Shown in pieces: positions 44,344 through 53,427 of a DNA stretch of 64,000 nt (the stretch's first letter is position 1; every line of letters begins with the position of its first letter). This stretch comes from Allopusillimonas ginsengisoli (GTDB lineage: Bacteria > Pseudomonadota > Gammaproteobacteria > Burkholderiales > Burkholderiaceae_B). Made by a program: the position numbers and the translations under genes. The stretch is taken from assembly GCA_005239165.1 (NCBI GenBank), contig RAPG01000003.1:248001-312000 (forward strand). The letters run 5' to 3'. The notes under the pieces are model-generated. The model was not told where the DNA came from. It searched no databases and saw only the letters and a list, made by a program, of their open reading frames with translations.

Positions 44344-45612
44344 ATGTCTTTTTATGCATTACTTTCACACTTCTCATCGCGTTTACGCCGCATCCGTTCT
44401 TCGCCCTCGCGGCGTCCTGCGCCGGTGAGGTCAGGCACAAACCGAAAAAATCATAGTCTGGGGTTAGTGCTGTTCGCCCTGGCCATTGGGGCCTTCGCCA
44501 TCGGTACAACCGAGTTTGCCACAATGAGCCTGTTGCCTTATTTTGCACAGGATCTGGGTATTGATGCGCCTACGGCCGGTCACGTTATCAGCGCCTACGC
44601 CCTGGGTGTGGTTGTGGGTGCGCCTGTTCTTACCGTGCTGGCAGCGCGTCTGCCTCGGCGCACGCTGCTCATTTGGCTGATGGCCATGTTTGCGCTCTTC
44701 AATGGCCTGTGCGCTTTTGCGCCCACATACGGCTGGATGCTGGTGCTGCGCTTTCTCAGCGGGCTGCCACATGGCGCTTACTTTGGCATCGCCTCGCTGG
44801 TGGCTGTTTCGCTGGTGCCGCTAAACCAGCGCAATAAAGCGGTGGGGCGTATTTTTCTGGGGCTGACCGTGGCCACTGTTATCGGTGTTCCTTTTGCCAA
44901 CTGGCTAGGACATACGGTAGGGTGGCGCTGGGGCTTTGGCCTGGTTGCGCTGGTGGGTGTGCTCACGGTAATTCTGGTGGCCTGGCTTGTGCCCGACACG
45001 CCGGTGGAAAAGGGTGCAAGCCCCTGGCGCGAGCTCGGGGCATTGCGGCACGGGCAAGTGTGGCTAACCCTTGCAATTGGCGCTATCGGATTTGGTGGCC
45101 TGTTCGCGGTGTACACCTACCTTGCCGACATACTGCTGGCGGTAACACACGTATCGCCGGCCGCTGTTCCGTTCGTGCTGGCGGTGTTTGGCCTGGGCAT
45201 GACGGTGGGCAACATCATTGTGCCGTGGTTTGCCGATCGTGCTCTCATGCCCACAGCGGCCGGGTTGTTGCTGTGGAGTGCAGTCATGCTAGGCCTGTTT
45301 GTGTTTGCGGCTGAAAATGTCTGGGCCTTGAGCGCCACTATATTTCTCATTGGCTTTGGTGGTGCCCTGGGCACCGTGTTGCAAACCCGTCTGATGGATG
45401 TTGCCAAACATGCCCAGGGCCTGGCCGCAGCACTTAACCATTCTGCATTCAATTTTGCCAATGCGCTCGGCCCGTGGCTGGGCGGTCTGGCGATTGCTCA
45501 CGGGCTGGGCTGGACCTCGCCTGGCTGGGTGGGCAGCCTGCTGGCGTTGGGTGGGCTATTGCTTTTGCTGTTGTCAGTGTGGCTAGATAGGCGAGCCCGC
45601 CACTGTGCTTGA
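44344..45612 (+). CDS. MFS transporter, AraJ-like sugar/drug efflux family
   Basis: Twelve-TM major facilitator protein of 422 residues. FAIGTTEFATMSLLPYFAQD in TM1 and the ISAYALGVVVGAPVLTVLAA region with RLPRRTLLIWLM (motif A) are typical of the DHA1 AraJ/YdhP group. GLPHGAYFGIASLVAVSLVP is another group marker. The first 35 residues are basic and unusual for the family; an internal start near the first TM is possible but lacks an ATG. Substrate unknown. Confidence 0.93.
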   Translation: MSFYALLSHFSSRLRRIRSSPSRRPAPVRSGTNRKNHSLGLVLFALAIGAFAIGTTEFATMSLLPYFAQDLGIDAPTAGHVISAYALGVVVGAPVLTVLAARLPRRTLLIWLMAMFALFNGLCAFAPTYGWMLVLRFLSGLPHGAYFGIASLVAVSLVPLNQRNKAVGRIFLGLTVATVIGVPFANWLGHTVGWRWGFGLVALVGVLTVILVAWLVPDTPVEKGASPWRELGALRHGQVWLTLAIGAIGFGGLFAVYTYLADILLAVTHVSPAAVPFVLAVFGLGMTVGNIIVPWFADRALMPTAAGLLLWSAVMLGLFVFAAENVWALSATIFLIGFGGALGTVLQTRLMDVAKHAQGLAAALNHSAFNFANALGPWLGGLAIAHGLGWTSPGWVGSLLALGGLLLLLLSVWLDRRARHCA

Positions 45613-45814
45613 GCAGATCGATATGCCGCATGGTGTTAGCGGATTAGAGGCGGGAGATGCCGGTGTTTTCTAGTGCGGGGCGAAGCCAGAGGCAAAGTGC
45701 GCACGATTCGACACTCTAAAACCAGTTAAATAGTGCTTGCAGTATGCCCGCTGGCCTCGCCTGCGCGAACCATTCTAAATAGTGGATGCAACGCGCTCGC
45801 CAGCCTTGCCCGGG

Positions 45815-46273
45815 CTAAGCTTCATTTTGCCATTTAATCTTCATATCGCGAACCAGATCTTGCGCAACGCGCAAGACTTCTTGCTTTGGAGGATCGCCTT
45901 CATTTTCCAGCAAGGCAAATAATGCATCTGTTGCACGGAGAATGGCGCGGATATTACCCCAATGTGCCCGCTGGAGGTTAACGAATTCAGGATGGTTTGT
46001 GACGCTGGTGTCTTGATGCAAGAGTGTGCCTCCCGTTTTGTACCCTGCAAGGCAGGCCGGTGTTGTCTGGGCTGAGCGTTCAGCAGGCTGGCTTTGCACA
46101 GCATGCTGACCATGATGCAGCGTTCTCAGTATAGGTCTTTCGACCCCGGGTATGCTCTCTGCGCTAATTGGGTTCTGGCCACTGGCACAACGACCGGTGC
46201 AAGGACGCCCGCCAGGTACAAGGGTAGATATGTCTGCCGACCCAGGTTTGGCGGGTTTTTTGTTGATTTTCAT
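45815..46273 (-). CDS. Hypothetical protein
   Basis: I do not recognise this 152-residue frame. The N-terminal 90 residues are Pro/Gly/Ser-rich and without clear structure. The C-terminal 55 residues look like a real helical domain (HWGNIRAILRATDALFALLE, then EVLRVAQDLVRDMKIKW). No Shine-Dalgarno sequence precedes the ATG at 46273, so the true start may be internal. Overlapping frames look less protein-like. Confidence 0.45.
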   Translation of the reverse strand: MKINKKPAKPGSADISTLVPGGRPCTGRCASGQNPISAESIPGVERPILRTLHHGQHAVQSQPAERSAQTTPACLAGYKTGGTLLHQDTSVTNHPEFVNLQRAHWGNIRAILRATDALFALLENEGDPPKQEVLRVAQDLVRDMKIKWQNEA

Positions 46274-46310
46274 GCTTGCGCAAGAATATGGCTTCGGCCT
46301 GAGTGTGAAA

Positions 46311-46328
46311 AACTCCTGAAGCGGAGTT
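46311..46328. other. Small inverted repeat upstream of the transglycosylase gene
   Basis: AACTCC and GGAGTT form a 6-bp stem with a 6-base loop. It is short and has no direct T run; its role is unclear. Confidence 0.3.
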
Positions 46329-46485
46329 GTAAGTATTATAAGTCGTTGTTTTTATTGTTATTGTATATTTTCTTTGCAGAACCATATAGATGAAAGCGTG
46401 TTTTCCTTACATCCTGAAAAACCCTGATCTGCTTACAATGTTAAGATAATTAAGGAAACCAGCACCGCAGTACGCACCCGAACCG

Positions 46486-47187
46486 ATGTTAATCTTCAGA
46501 AAACCGCATACCCCACCCAACTCTATTCGCCATAATGTGCTTCGTCGATTTCGCAGCAAGGTAGCAGTCCACCTCGTTGTTATCGGCTGTATGCTTGCCC
46601 CCGGCAGTGTTTTCGCCAACGAGTTAATCAACTCGCATAAAGGCATCTTCTCCAGCAAATTTGAGTTAAATCAGTGGCCAGACAACTCGACCCTGCCGTA
46701 CGCGGCAGCTGAAAGGTTGAGTAAACAGCGAATCGAAACGCTGGCTGAAGAGGCCAGCAAGCGGGCACAAACCCAGTATCTGGCCAAGAAATTCGGCCAG
46801 CACGTAAAAATTGTGCGTCAGTACGTGGATTATGCCTGGGCCGAGGCCTCAAAGCGTGATGGTATCGAACCCGAGCTTCTTATTGCCATCATGCAAAAAG
46901 AAAGCTCATTGCGTCCCCGGGTTCAAAGTCGCTACGGCGCTCAGGGCCTGATGCAGGTTATTCGTAAGTGGCATGGTGAAAAACTGCGCCCGTCAGAATC
47001 GCTTTTTGATCCCGAGGTTAACATCAGGGTAGGCAGCGACATTCTCGAAGAATATCTGGAAATGGCTGGCGGCAGTCTTCCTAAAGCATTAAAAAAATAT
47101 TCAGGTAATGCCCGCGGTTATTCAAATACCGTTCTTAAAGAGTCGCGCAAACTCGCACTTGTTGCCGAGAGGGCAAGCGGCGGTTAG
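46486..47187 (+). CDS. Soluble lytic transglycosylase-like protein (SLT domain)
   Basis: Peptidoglycan-cleaving enzyme. A signal-like hydrophobic stretch (VAVHLVVIGCMLAPGSVFA, residues 26-44) indicates export. The SLT domain spans about residues 115-225. The catalytic glutamate is E139 in IAIMQKESSLRP, followed by GLMQVI and NIRVGSDILEEYLEMAGG and YSGNARGY. At 233 residues it is a compact family member. The N-terminal charged helix region is not assigned. Confidence 0.9.
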   Translation: MLIFRKPHTPPNSIRHNVLRRFRSKVAVHLVVIGCMLAPGSVFANELINSHKGIFSSKFELNQWPDNSTLPYAAAERLSKQRIETLAEEASKRAQTQYLAKKFGQHVKIVRQYVDYAWAEASKRDGIEPELLIAIMQKESSLRPRVQSRYGAQGLMQVIRKWHGEKLRPSESLFDPEVNIRVGSDILEEYLEMAGGSLPKALKKYSGNARGYSNTVLKESRKLALVAERASGG

Positions 47188-47347
47188 CCTGTTTATCGGC
47201 AATATGCTGCAAACAGGGTTTGGCTGCAAGCTTGCTGGCGTGCTGTTTTCAATTGTGCCACAGGTGCAAAGCCTGATAACTGCGCAGGCCGGTGGGCTGC
47301 ACCACCTGACCCGCGTTACTGACATGGGTTATATATAAGTTAGACGC

Positions 47348-47773
47348 TTATTTGGCGAAAAGCTGAGACATATCTTTAAAAGCCTTGAACTCCAGAGCGT
47401 TTCCACAGGGGTCAAGCAGAAACATGGTGGCCTGCTCGCCAACCTGACCCTTGAAGCGGATATACGGTTCGATCACGAACTTCGTGCCGAAAGATTTCAG
47501 GCGTTCAGCAAGAGCTTCCCATTGATCCCATCCAAGAACGATGCCAAAGTGCGGCACGGGTACTTCGTGCCCGTCTACGGGGTTAGTGTTCGCACCGTCC
47601 TGAGCCGCCGTCTTGGCGTGCTCATGGATTACCAGCTGATGCCCGTAAAAATTGAAGTCTACCCATTGTGCACTGGATCGGCCTTCTTCGAGGCCAAACA
47701 CCTCGCCGTAAAAGCGACGGGCGGCGGCAAGATCATAAACAGGAATTGCCAGGTGAAATGGTGACAAGCTCAT
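47348..47773 (-). CDS. VOC-family (glyoxalase/dioxygenase fold) protein
   Basis: Small metal-binding beta-alpha-beta protein of 141 residues. Likely metal ligands are His7-8 region ([20 protein letters not shown]), the His of PHFGIVLGW and the Glu of [12 protein letters not shown]. Such proteins include glyoxalases, ring-cleavage enzymes and resistance proteins; the reaction is unknown. It stands alone, convergent with the transglycosylase gene. Confidence 0.9.
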   Translation of the reverse strand: MSLSPFHLAIPVYDLAAARRFYGEVFGLEEGRSSAQWVDFNFYGHQLVIHEHAKTAAQDGANTNPVDGHEVPVPHFGIVLGWDQWEALAERLKSFGTKFVIEPYIRFKGQVGEQATMFLLDPCGNALEFKAFKDMSQLFAK

Positions 47774-47890
47774 AGAGGGGTCCTTGTAAATGCATGTGGG
47801 GTTGCCTGCGCGGACAACGCTAAATTCTCAACACTATGATTGTAGAGATTTTCAAGGACTTAAGCGGCAAGAATATTTGCTGTGACAGAT

Positions 47891-48814
47891 TTACAGATTG
47901 TATGGAGCCCTAAGGCCGCTTTCTCTCGCCATGTTAATAAACGCTCTTAGGGCTCCTGGTACATGGCGATTGTTAGGAAAGTAAAGACACAGGCCAGGAA
48001 TATACGGGCACCAGTCTTCAAGCACAGTAATTAAATCTCCCTTATCAAGGAGTGGGCGGGCATAAGCTTCGAGGACATAAGCAATGCCGACGCCTGACGT
48101 CGCCGCTTCCACCATTAATTGATGGTTGTCCAGGGTCAGCGCACCTGGCACATCCAGCGCTAACTCTTGTCCATGTTTGCTAAATTCCCAGCGATATCGT
48201 TTGCCACTAGGAAAGCGTTGTCGGATGCACTGATGCCCGGTGAGCTCATCGGGTGTTTCCAGCGTCGGGTGGTCAGCCAGATAATCCGGTGATGCGACTG
48301 CCAAAAAGCGCACATCTGGACCGAGGCGAACTGCCACCATATCTTTGGGTACTGAGTCGCCCAACCTTACGCCCGCATCAAACCTTTGCTCGACAATGTC
48401 GACCAATTGCCCTTGCGCTACGAGGTCAAGTTCTACGTCTGGGTACTGAACCAGAAATTGTGGCACCAACGTGTCGAGCAGTAAGCGGATAGCTATCTCG
48501 CCGCCATTAATCCTCAACGTTCCTGTCGTTCGCCCTTGAGCGCCTGCGAATTCCTCTAGCAGTTGGCTCAAATCGCCCAATAAGGGGTCAAGACGCGCAA
48601 GCAACTGTTCGCCTTCTTGGGTCAGCGACACGCTGCGTGTCGTCCGGTGTAATAGACGGGTGCCTAGTCTGCCTTCCAGCCCGCGCAGAGTATGGCTGAG
48701 CGCCGAACGCGTTACGCCCAGCAACTCAGCGGCGTGTCGGAAACTGAGATGCTCAGCGACGGCCATGAAAGCGCGCAGGTCTTTCAGTGTTGGGGAGTCT
48801 ATTGGTGATTTCAT
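47891..48814 (-). CDS. LysR-family transcriptional regulator
   Basis: The N-terminal helix-turn-helix is at residues 10-70 (LRAFMAVAEHLSFRHAAELL, VTRSALSHTLRGLEGRLGTR, LLHRTTRSVSLTQEGEQLL). The periplasmic-binding-like effector domain follows (TLRINGGEIAIRLLLDTLVP, GVGIAYVLEAYARPLLDKGD). The length of 307 residues is standard. It is divergent from the SDR gene across 96 bp, the usual layout for control of that neighbour and of itself. Confidence 0.95.
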   Translation of the reverse strand: MKSPIDSPTLKDLRAFMAVAEHLSFRHAAELLGVTRSALSHTLRGLEGRLGTRLLHRTTRSVSLTQEGEQLLARLDPLLGDLSQLLEEFAGAQGRTTGTLRINGGEIAIRLLLDTLVPQFLVQYPDVELDLVAQGQLVDIVEQRFDAGVRLGDSVPKDMVAVRLGPDVRFLAVASPDYLADHPTLETPDELTGHQCIRQRFPSGKRYRWEFSKHGQELALDVPGALTLDNHQLMVEAATSGVGIAYVLEAYARPLLDKGDLITVLEDWCPYIPGLCLYFPNNRHVPGALRAFINMARESGLRAPYNL

Positions 48815-48910
48815 TTCACCTCTTCATGCGGTTTATTGGTCATTCTAATAACAATCATAATCCCATACCATTTATTTAGTCGCTCATCTCTTCTTTTTTG
48901 GACTCACAAC

Positions 48911-49741
48911 ATGACTAAGACATGGTTTATTACCGGAACCTCAACCGGCCTTGGCCGCCTTCTCACTGAGCGCTTGCTGGAGCGTGGTGATCGAGTCGTT
49001 GCAACGCTTCGCCGGCCTGAAGCACTAAAGACACTGACAGAAAAATACGGCGATCAGCTGCATGTATTCACGCTTGATGTCACCGACACACACGCCATAA
49101 ACGAGGTTGTCACAGAAGCCTTCCAACGTGTCGGGCACATTGATATCGTGGTCAGCAACGCAGGGTATGCGCTATTTGGCGCAGCTGAAGAGGCTAGCGA
49201 CGCCCAGATCGAGCGACAGATTGCGACTAATCTGGTGGGCTCCATACAGCTTATTCGCGCTGTCTTGCCTTACTTGCGTGCGCAAGGTGGCGGTCGCATT
49301 GTTCAGTTGTCCTCGGAGGGCGGACAGATCGCCTATCCGAACTTCAGTCTCTACCATGCGACAAAATGGGGAATCGAAGGTTTTGTCGAATCGGTTGCTC
49401 AAGAGGTTGCGCCATTCGATATAGATTTTCTGATCGTCGAACCCGGCCCGACCGGCACTAACTTTGTCGAAGGACTGGATCGTGCGCAGACTATGGCTTG
49501 CTATGAAGACAGTCCGGCTGGCGAAGTACGCCGCGCCGTAGCCTCTGGTGCCTTTACCATCAAGGGCGATGCCGCCAGAACAGTCGATGCCATGATTGCG
49601 GCCACCGATATGACGAACCCGCCTTTGCGGCTTGCCTTGGGCAGCACAGCCTACACGTCAATTAGTCAGGCACTAACGCAGCGGTTAGGCTTGCTGGAGA
49701 AGCAAAAAGACGTGGCGCAATCCGCCGACCGGAACAACTGA
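48911..49741 (+). CDS. Short-chain dehydrogenase/reductase (SDR)
   Basis: NAD(P)-dependent oxidoreductase of 276 residues. The start at ATG 48911 (MTKTWFITGTSTGLG) fits the classical SDR N-terminus; the frame open to 48836 is an unlikely extension. The cofactor motif GTSTGLG is at residues 9-15, SNAG near 82-85, and the catalytic Ser near 134, Tyr148 and Lys152 (YHATK). It is likely controlled by the divergent LysR gene. Substrate unknown. Confidence 0.95.
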   Translation: MTKTWFITGTSTGLGRLLTERLLERGDRVVATLRRPEALKTLTEKYGDQLHVFTLDVTDTHAINEVVTEAFQRVGHIDIVVSNAGYALFGAAEEASDAQIERQIATNLVGSIQLIRAVLPYLRAQGGGRIVQLSSEGGQIAYPNFSLYHATKWGIEGFVESVAQEVAPFDIDFLIVEPGPTGTNFVEGLDRAQTMACYEDSPAGEVRRAVASGAFTIKGDAARTVDAMIAATDMTNPPLRLALGSTAYTSISQALTQRLGLLEKQKDVAQSADRNN

Positions 49742-49774
49742 CTCCAGCTCATGCAAGCCCGACTCACACAGGGC

Positions 49775-49813
49775 TTGAACTGCCCCCAAAAGTTGGATTT
49801 AACCTTGGGGGAT
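49775..49813. mobile_element. Probable IS3-family end remnant
   Basis: TGAACTGCCCCCAAAAGTTG begins at 49775 and resembles the outer end of IS3-family (IS150-like) elements, as I recall them. CCCCCAA at 49783-49789 and TTGGGGG at 49805-49811 form an inverted repeat, as seen near such ends. No transposase is present. It lies between the SDR stop and the sulfatase stop. Without a search this stays tentative. Confidence 0.4.
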
Positions 49814-49820
49814 TCATATT

Positions 49821-51986
49821 TCAAATAGTCGAAGGCCTGCAGTCTTTGCCCAGGTTTTGTCGAATAATTGCCAGATCGGCCTCATCAGTCAGGCCGTCAT
49901 GGTTGAAGTCATACCAGCTTGATTTTCCTCCATTACTGGTGTTGAAGTGCTTCCAGTTTTCGATGTCTGTGTTGTCTACAACCAGATCCAGATTACCGTC
50001 GCCGGGGCATTCTATTCTGCTGCCAAGCAGATTATCCAGACCTGAAACCAAGGCTGCATAATGCTTTTGCTGTTCTGCAGTCAGAGCCTTGCGCGCCAGA
50101 AGGTTTCCGGGGGCATTGTCGAGTTTGGGTAATGGTGTGGCTTCGTTGACGGCGTAGAACTCATCGACAGGCTCGATCTGGCCGCTGGTGCAATTTAATC
50201 GCTCAATGCGTACCAGTTTGAACTGCTCGTCGCGAATGGCTCTTTGCGAGTGTGGAAAAATGTCCACTGGATTGCTGCCTTGCGTTTCCCGATAGTCGTT
50301 GACTGCACAACACGAAGTCACCCCCGCGCCGCCGGCGACGCCACCAGGACCGTACCACGTTCCTCCTTGATCCTCGCATACCCCTTGTTGTGGAAATATT
50401 TGCACGCAAACGTTGGACGATGGAATCACGCAGGGTGGGGCGGGGTCTGCGTTGACTGATGTGATATTGGTACCCACTTCAGTGAAATTGGTGCTGCGAA
50501 TGCTGGTATGGCCAGGCTCGGTCAGGTAGGGAAGTATTGGCTGGGCGTCCAGTCCGCGGGCCTGCGGTACCTTTTGTTGAACGTCAATGCCCGCCAGTTC
50601 TCCAAACAGGCTGAACATGTCAGCTGAATTCACCATGTGCGGAATGTCGCGATCCGGCTGCTTGACCATGGGGCCAGCCACAATGAGGGGAACCCAGACG
50701 CCAGTCTGGTAAGCGGAGCCTTTGGCGCGCAGAAGGTTGAATGGCGCCTTCACACTAGGGCCATAGGTGCCATTGTCAGCCATGATAACCACCATGGTAT
50801 TGGTGTCTTGTGGCCGGTAATCGAGGGTGCCGTCAGGCTTACGCTGGGCCAGCCCGGTTTCAATAAGCAGGCGACCGATTTCTTTATCCAGCGCTTCTAT
50901 CATCTGGTTTGTGAGAATGCGCTGCTCTGTGGTTTCTGTGCAGGTATAGGCACCGGTTTCGGCGGCGTCGGCTGGAAGCAATGATACGGGTGGCGGCTGC
51001 AGAGGAGTGTGGATCGCCGAGTAACCGAGGCTTAGCATCCATGGCTGGCTCGGCGCCTGTTGCTTGATCCAGCGAACCGCTCCATCGGTTTCAAGAATGC
51101 CCCGATAACCGCGACCACGCGGATCCGAGATCGCAATGGTTTCTACGCTGGCGTCTGGCTGGTTGATAACTAACTGACTGGTGTAGTAGCCGTTCTGTGT
51201 ATCGAAGTCGAGATAGGCCGGCAGCGTAGCGTGACAGGACTGAGCCGGATCGAAAATGCCTCCCTGTTCAAGACAGGTGCGTCCCGGCGTGGAGTAGTTC
51301 GCCGTAGACATGGTCGTACATGTACCCGTTGATTGGTAGCAGGCGCCACTGTCTGCGCCATGGGTTGGGTTATCGCGAGTGTTGGGAACAAAACCGCAGC
51401 CATACACCTGAGCGTCTGGGCTGACTCCGCCTGCGGTTTTATCGATAGGATAAGGCCCGCCATCAAGATATCCCTCGAAATAATCCCATCCTAGTTCGTG
51501 CATGACACCATTGCCCAGGGGGTTGTTCGCCGGATTGAGATCTGAGCCGGACAGGTGCATCTTGCCAATGACGGCATTGACGTATCCTTTTTCCTTCAAT
51601 AGCTTGGGCGTCGTGATTTCGTAGGGTGATACCTGTGAATTGGCGAGATCAAGCGCAACCACTGCGTTCAGGACGTCAGTGCGGAACGGATAGCGCCCCT
51701 GGAAAAACGTGGCACGACCGGGTGAGCATGTGGGCATTGCCCAGGCATTTCGAAAACGCACGCCTGCGTGCGCAATGGCGTCAATGTTTGGTGTCTGGGC
51801 CGGGGTCAACCCGCCATAGCCGAACACGGGCAGTTGATCCACACCAAGATCGTCCAGAACAATAAACAGGATGTTGGGGGTTTGTGCCGGTGCATCGCCG
51901 GACGCGACGTCGTGGCCGCTATTGCAGGACGTTAGCGCTATTGAGCTTAGCGCCGCCATAAACAAGAGTGAAAACGTCTTTTTCAT
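49821..51986 (-). CDS. Lipoprotein sulfatase with a C-terminal dockerin-like domain
   Basis: Type I sulfatase/alkaline-phosphatase-fold hydrolase of 721 residues. The lipoprotein signal ends ALTSC at residue 21, so it is predicted to be membrane-anchored outside the cytoplasm. Metal-binding DD is at 45-46 (FIVLDDLGVD). The sulfatase signature CSPGR at 87-91 provides the Cys87 normally converted to formylglycine. Residues about 659-710 carry two calcium-loop repeats of dockerin type: D663-N665-D667-D674 and D693-N695-D697-D704. Several cysteines lie in mid-protein inserts. Substrate unknown; it could act on sulfate or phosphonate/phosphate esters. Confidence 0.9.
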   Translation of the reverse strand: MKKTFSLLFMAALSSIALTSCNSGHDVASGDAPAQTPNILFIVLDDLGVDQLPVFGYGGLTPAQTPNIDAIAHAGVRFRNAWAMPTCSPGRATFFQGRYPFRTDVLNAVVALDLANSQVSPYEITTPKLLKEKGYVNAVIGKMHLSGSDLNPANNPLGNGVMHELGWDYFEGYLDGGPYPIDKTAGGVSPDAQVYGCGFVPNTRDNPTHGADSGACYQSTGTCTTMSTANYSTPGRTCLEQGGIFDPAQSCHATLPAYLDFDTQNGYYTSQLVINQPDASVETIAISDPRGRGYRGILETDGAVRWIKQQAPSQPWMLSLGYSAIHTPLQPPPVSLLPADAAETGAYTCTETTEQRILTNQMIEALDKEIGRLLIETGLAQRKPDGTLDYRPQDTNTMVVIMADNGTYGPSVKAPFNLLRAKGSAYQTGVWVPLIVAGPMVKQPDRDIPHMVNSADMFSLFGELAGIDVQQKVPQARGLDAQPILPYLTEPGHTSIRSTNFTEVGTNITSVNADPAPPCVIPSSNVCVQIFPQQGVCEDQGGTWYGPGGVAGGAGVTSCCAVNDYRETQGSNPVDIFPHSQRAIRDEQFKLVRIERLNCTSGQIEPVDEFYAVNEATPLPKLDNAPGNLLARKALTAEQQKHYAALVSGLDNLLGSRIECPGDGNLDLVVDNTDIENWKHFNTSNGGKSSWYDFNHDGLTDEADLAIIRQNLGKDCRPSTI

Positions 51987-52322
51987 GGGAGTCTCCGAAG
52001 ATTGGCGCGATAAGCCCGCAAAGGTTGACCGGAGCTTTATGGTTATGGCCGATAGTCTTTATTTTGCGCGCCAGTTTTTATAATTGTAAAAGTTCGAGAA
52101 AATCGTAACATGAATTTATTTGATCGACATCAAGATTATTCACGGCGTACTGCACGGCGATGTTGCCTGACCATAGACAGCCCATTTATCATCACACGCC
52201 ATTGAGTACAGCCACACAGCTGAGTATCCGTCTTTGACGGTAGCGAGACCGGCTACTTTTACTTCATCCCATTCTTGGCTTGGCTAAAAATCGGGAGGGC
52301 ACAAGAAGCGGGCCGCCTGCTT
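51987..52322. other. Gene-free gap upstream of the sulfatase gene
   Basis: About 335 bp with AT-rich stretches near the sulfatase start, such as TTTTTATAATTGTAAAAG around 52073. This likely holds the sulfatase promoter and the 3' region of the LysR gene. No gene is supported. Confidence 0.5.
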
Positions 52323-53330
52323 CTACCCTTCAGGAGCGGCATTGCGTAGCGCGGCGGCGACAACTTCAAGCGCAGGGAAATCAGCGTCGCGGTGTCGGAC
52401 AAAGACGACGTTGCCAATGGGAAACGGATGATCCAGCGTGAGATCAATCACGCGACCGAGGCTTGCGTAGTGTGTGACTGCGCTGCGCGGAGCCAGAGTT
52501 AGCAGCTGTGTATTGGCTGTAATGCAGAGGTTGGTGTGGAACGAGAACGACTCTATGTGTGGCACTGGCGCGACCAGGCCGGCATCAAGAAAGTACTGTT
52601 CAAATATGCGCCGCGTTCGCGTCGCGGGTGGAGCGACCACCCAATGCGCTGTCTGCAAATCATTCAAAGTGACTGTGCCAAGGAGTCCCAGCGGGTGGTT
52701 GACGGCGCAGCTGACGCGCAACTGCTCACCTTGCAGGACTTCGGCGACGAAATCGTCCGGGAGCGAGCGATGACCGTCTTCCAGGTCCAGTCGACCAACC
52801 AGACAATCAATTTCGCCGTGTGCCAGCATATCTACAAGCGCCGGAACGGTCGCCTCATGGATGATCAGGCGCGGCATGCTTCCTGCCGCCTCCAGCATCT
52901 GAACCAGCCGGGGCAAAATGCTTACGCCAATGGTGGGGATCATGCCGACATGTACTACGGGAACCGTGGGTCTGTGCATAACCGACTCGGCAGCGTTGCG
53001 TATGGCGCCCAGCGCAACCCGCAAGCGCTGCAATGCCACCTCGCCCGCCTCGGTGAGGGAACTGCCCGTCGTGCTGCGCACAATCAGGGTCGTTCCGAAG
53101 GCGGATTCGAGTTCGCGCAGCATGTTGGTGGCAGCTGGCTGGCTCACGCGCAATGCAGTGGCCGCTGCCGACAATGAGTGCCGCTCCGCGACGAGATCGA
53201 GCAAACGGAGATGACGGAGACGCAGGCGTTCTAGCTGGTTCTGTCGCGTGTCGGATGGCAAGAATTTTGATCCAGAAGCGAGATCTGTATCCAACCCTTT
53301 TTGTGCAGGGGGTTGATTCGGGTTGGTCAT
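52323..53330 (-). CDS. LysR-family transcriptional regulator
   Basis: A 335-residue regulator with an extra polar N-terminus of about 30 residues. The helix-turn-helix (LRLLDLVAERHSLSAAATAL, VSQPAATNMLRELESAFGTT) is at residues 38-95. The effector domain follows (VHVGMIPTIGVSILPRLVQM, GEIDCLVGRLDLEDGHRSLP). It is divergent from the carboxylesterase gene across about 97 bp and likely regulates it. Confidence 0.93.
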   Translation of the reverse strand: MTNPNQPPAQKGLDTDLASGSKFLPSDTRQNQLERLRLRHLRLLDLVAERHSLSAAATALRVSQPAATNMLRELESAFGTTLIVRSTTGSSLTEAGEVALQRLRVALGAIRNAAESVMHRPTVPVVHVGMIPTIGVSILPRLVQMLEAAGSMPRLIIHEATVPALVDMLAHGEIDCLVGRLDLEDGHRSLPDDFVAEVLQGEQLRVSCAVNHPLGLLGTVTLNDLQTAHWVVAPPATRTRRIFEQYFLDAGLVAPVPHIESFSFHTNLCITANTQLLTLAPRSAVTHYASLGRVIDLTLDHPFPIGNVVFVRHRDADFPALEVVAAALRNAAPEG

Positions 53331-53427
53331 ATAGTTTCGTTATGGCGAATTCATAACTTAGTAATTTACAAGCATAGGGGAGCACATGACAATGGCCGCC
53401 TAACAACACATTACAACGGAGACAGTT

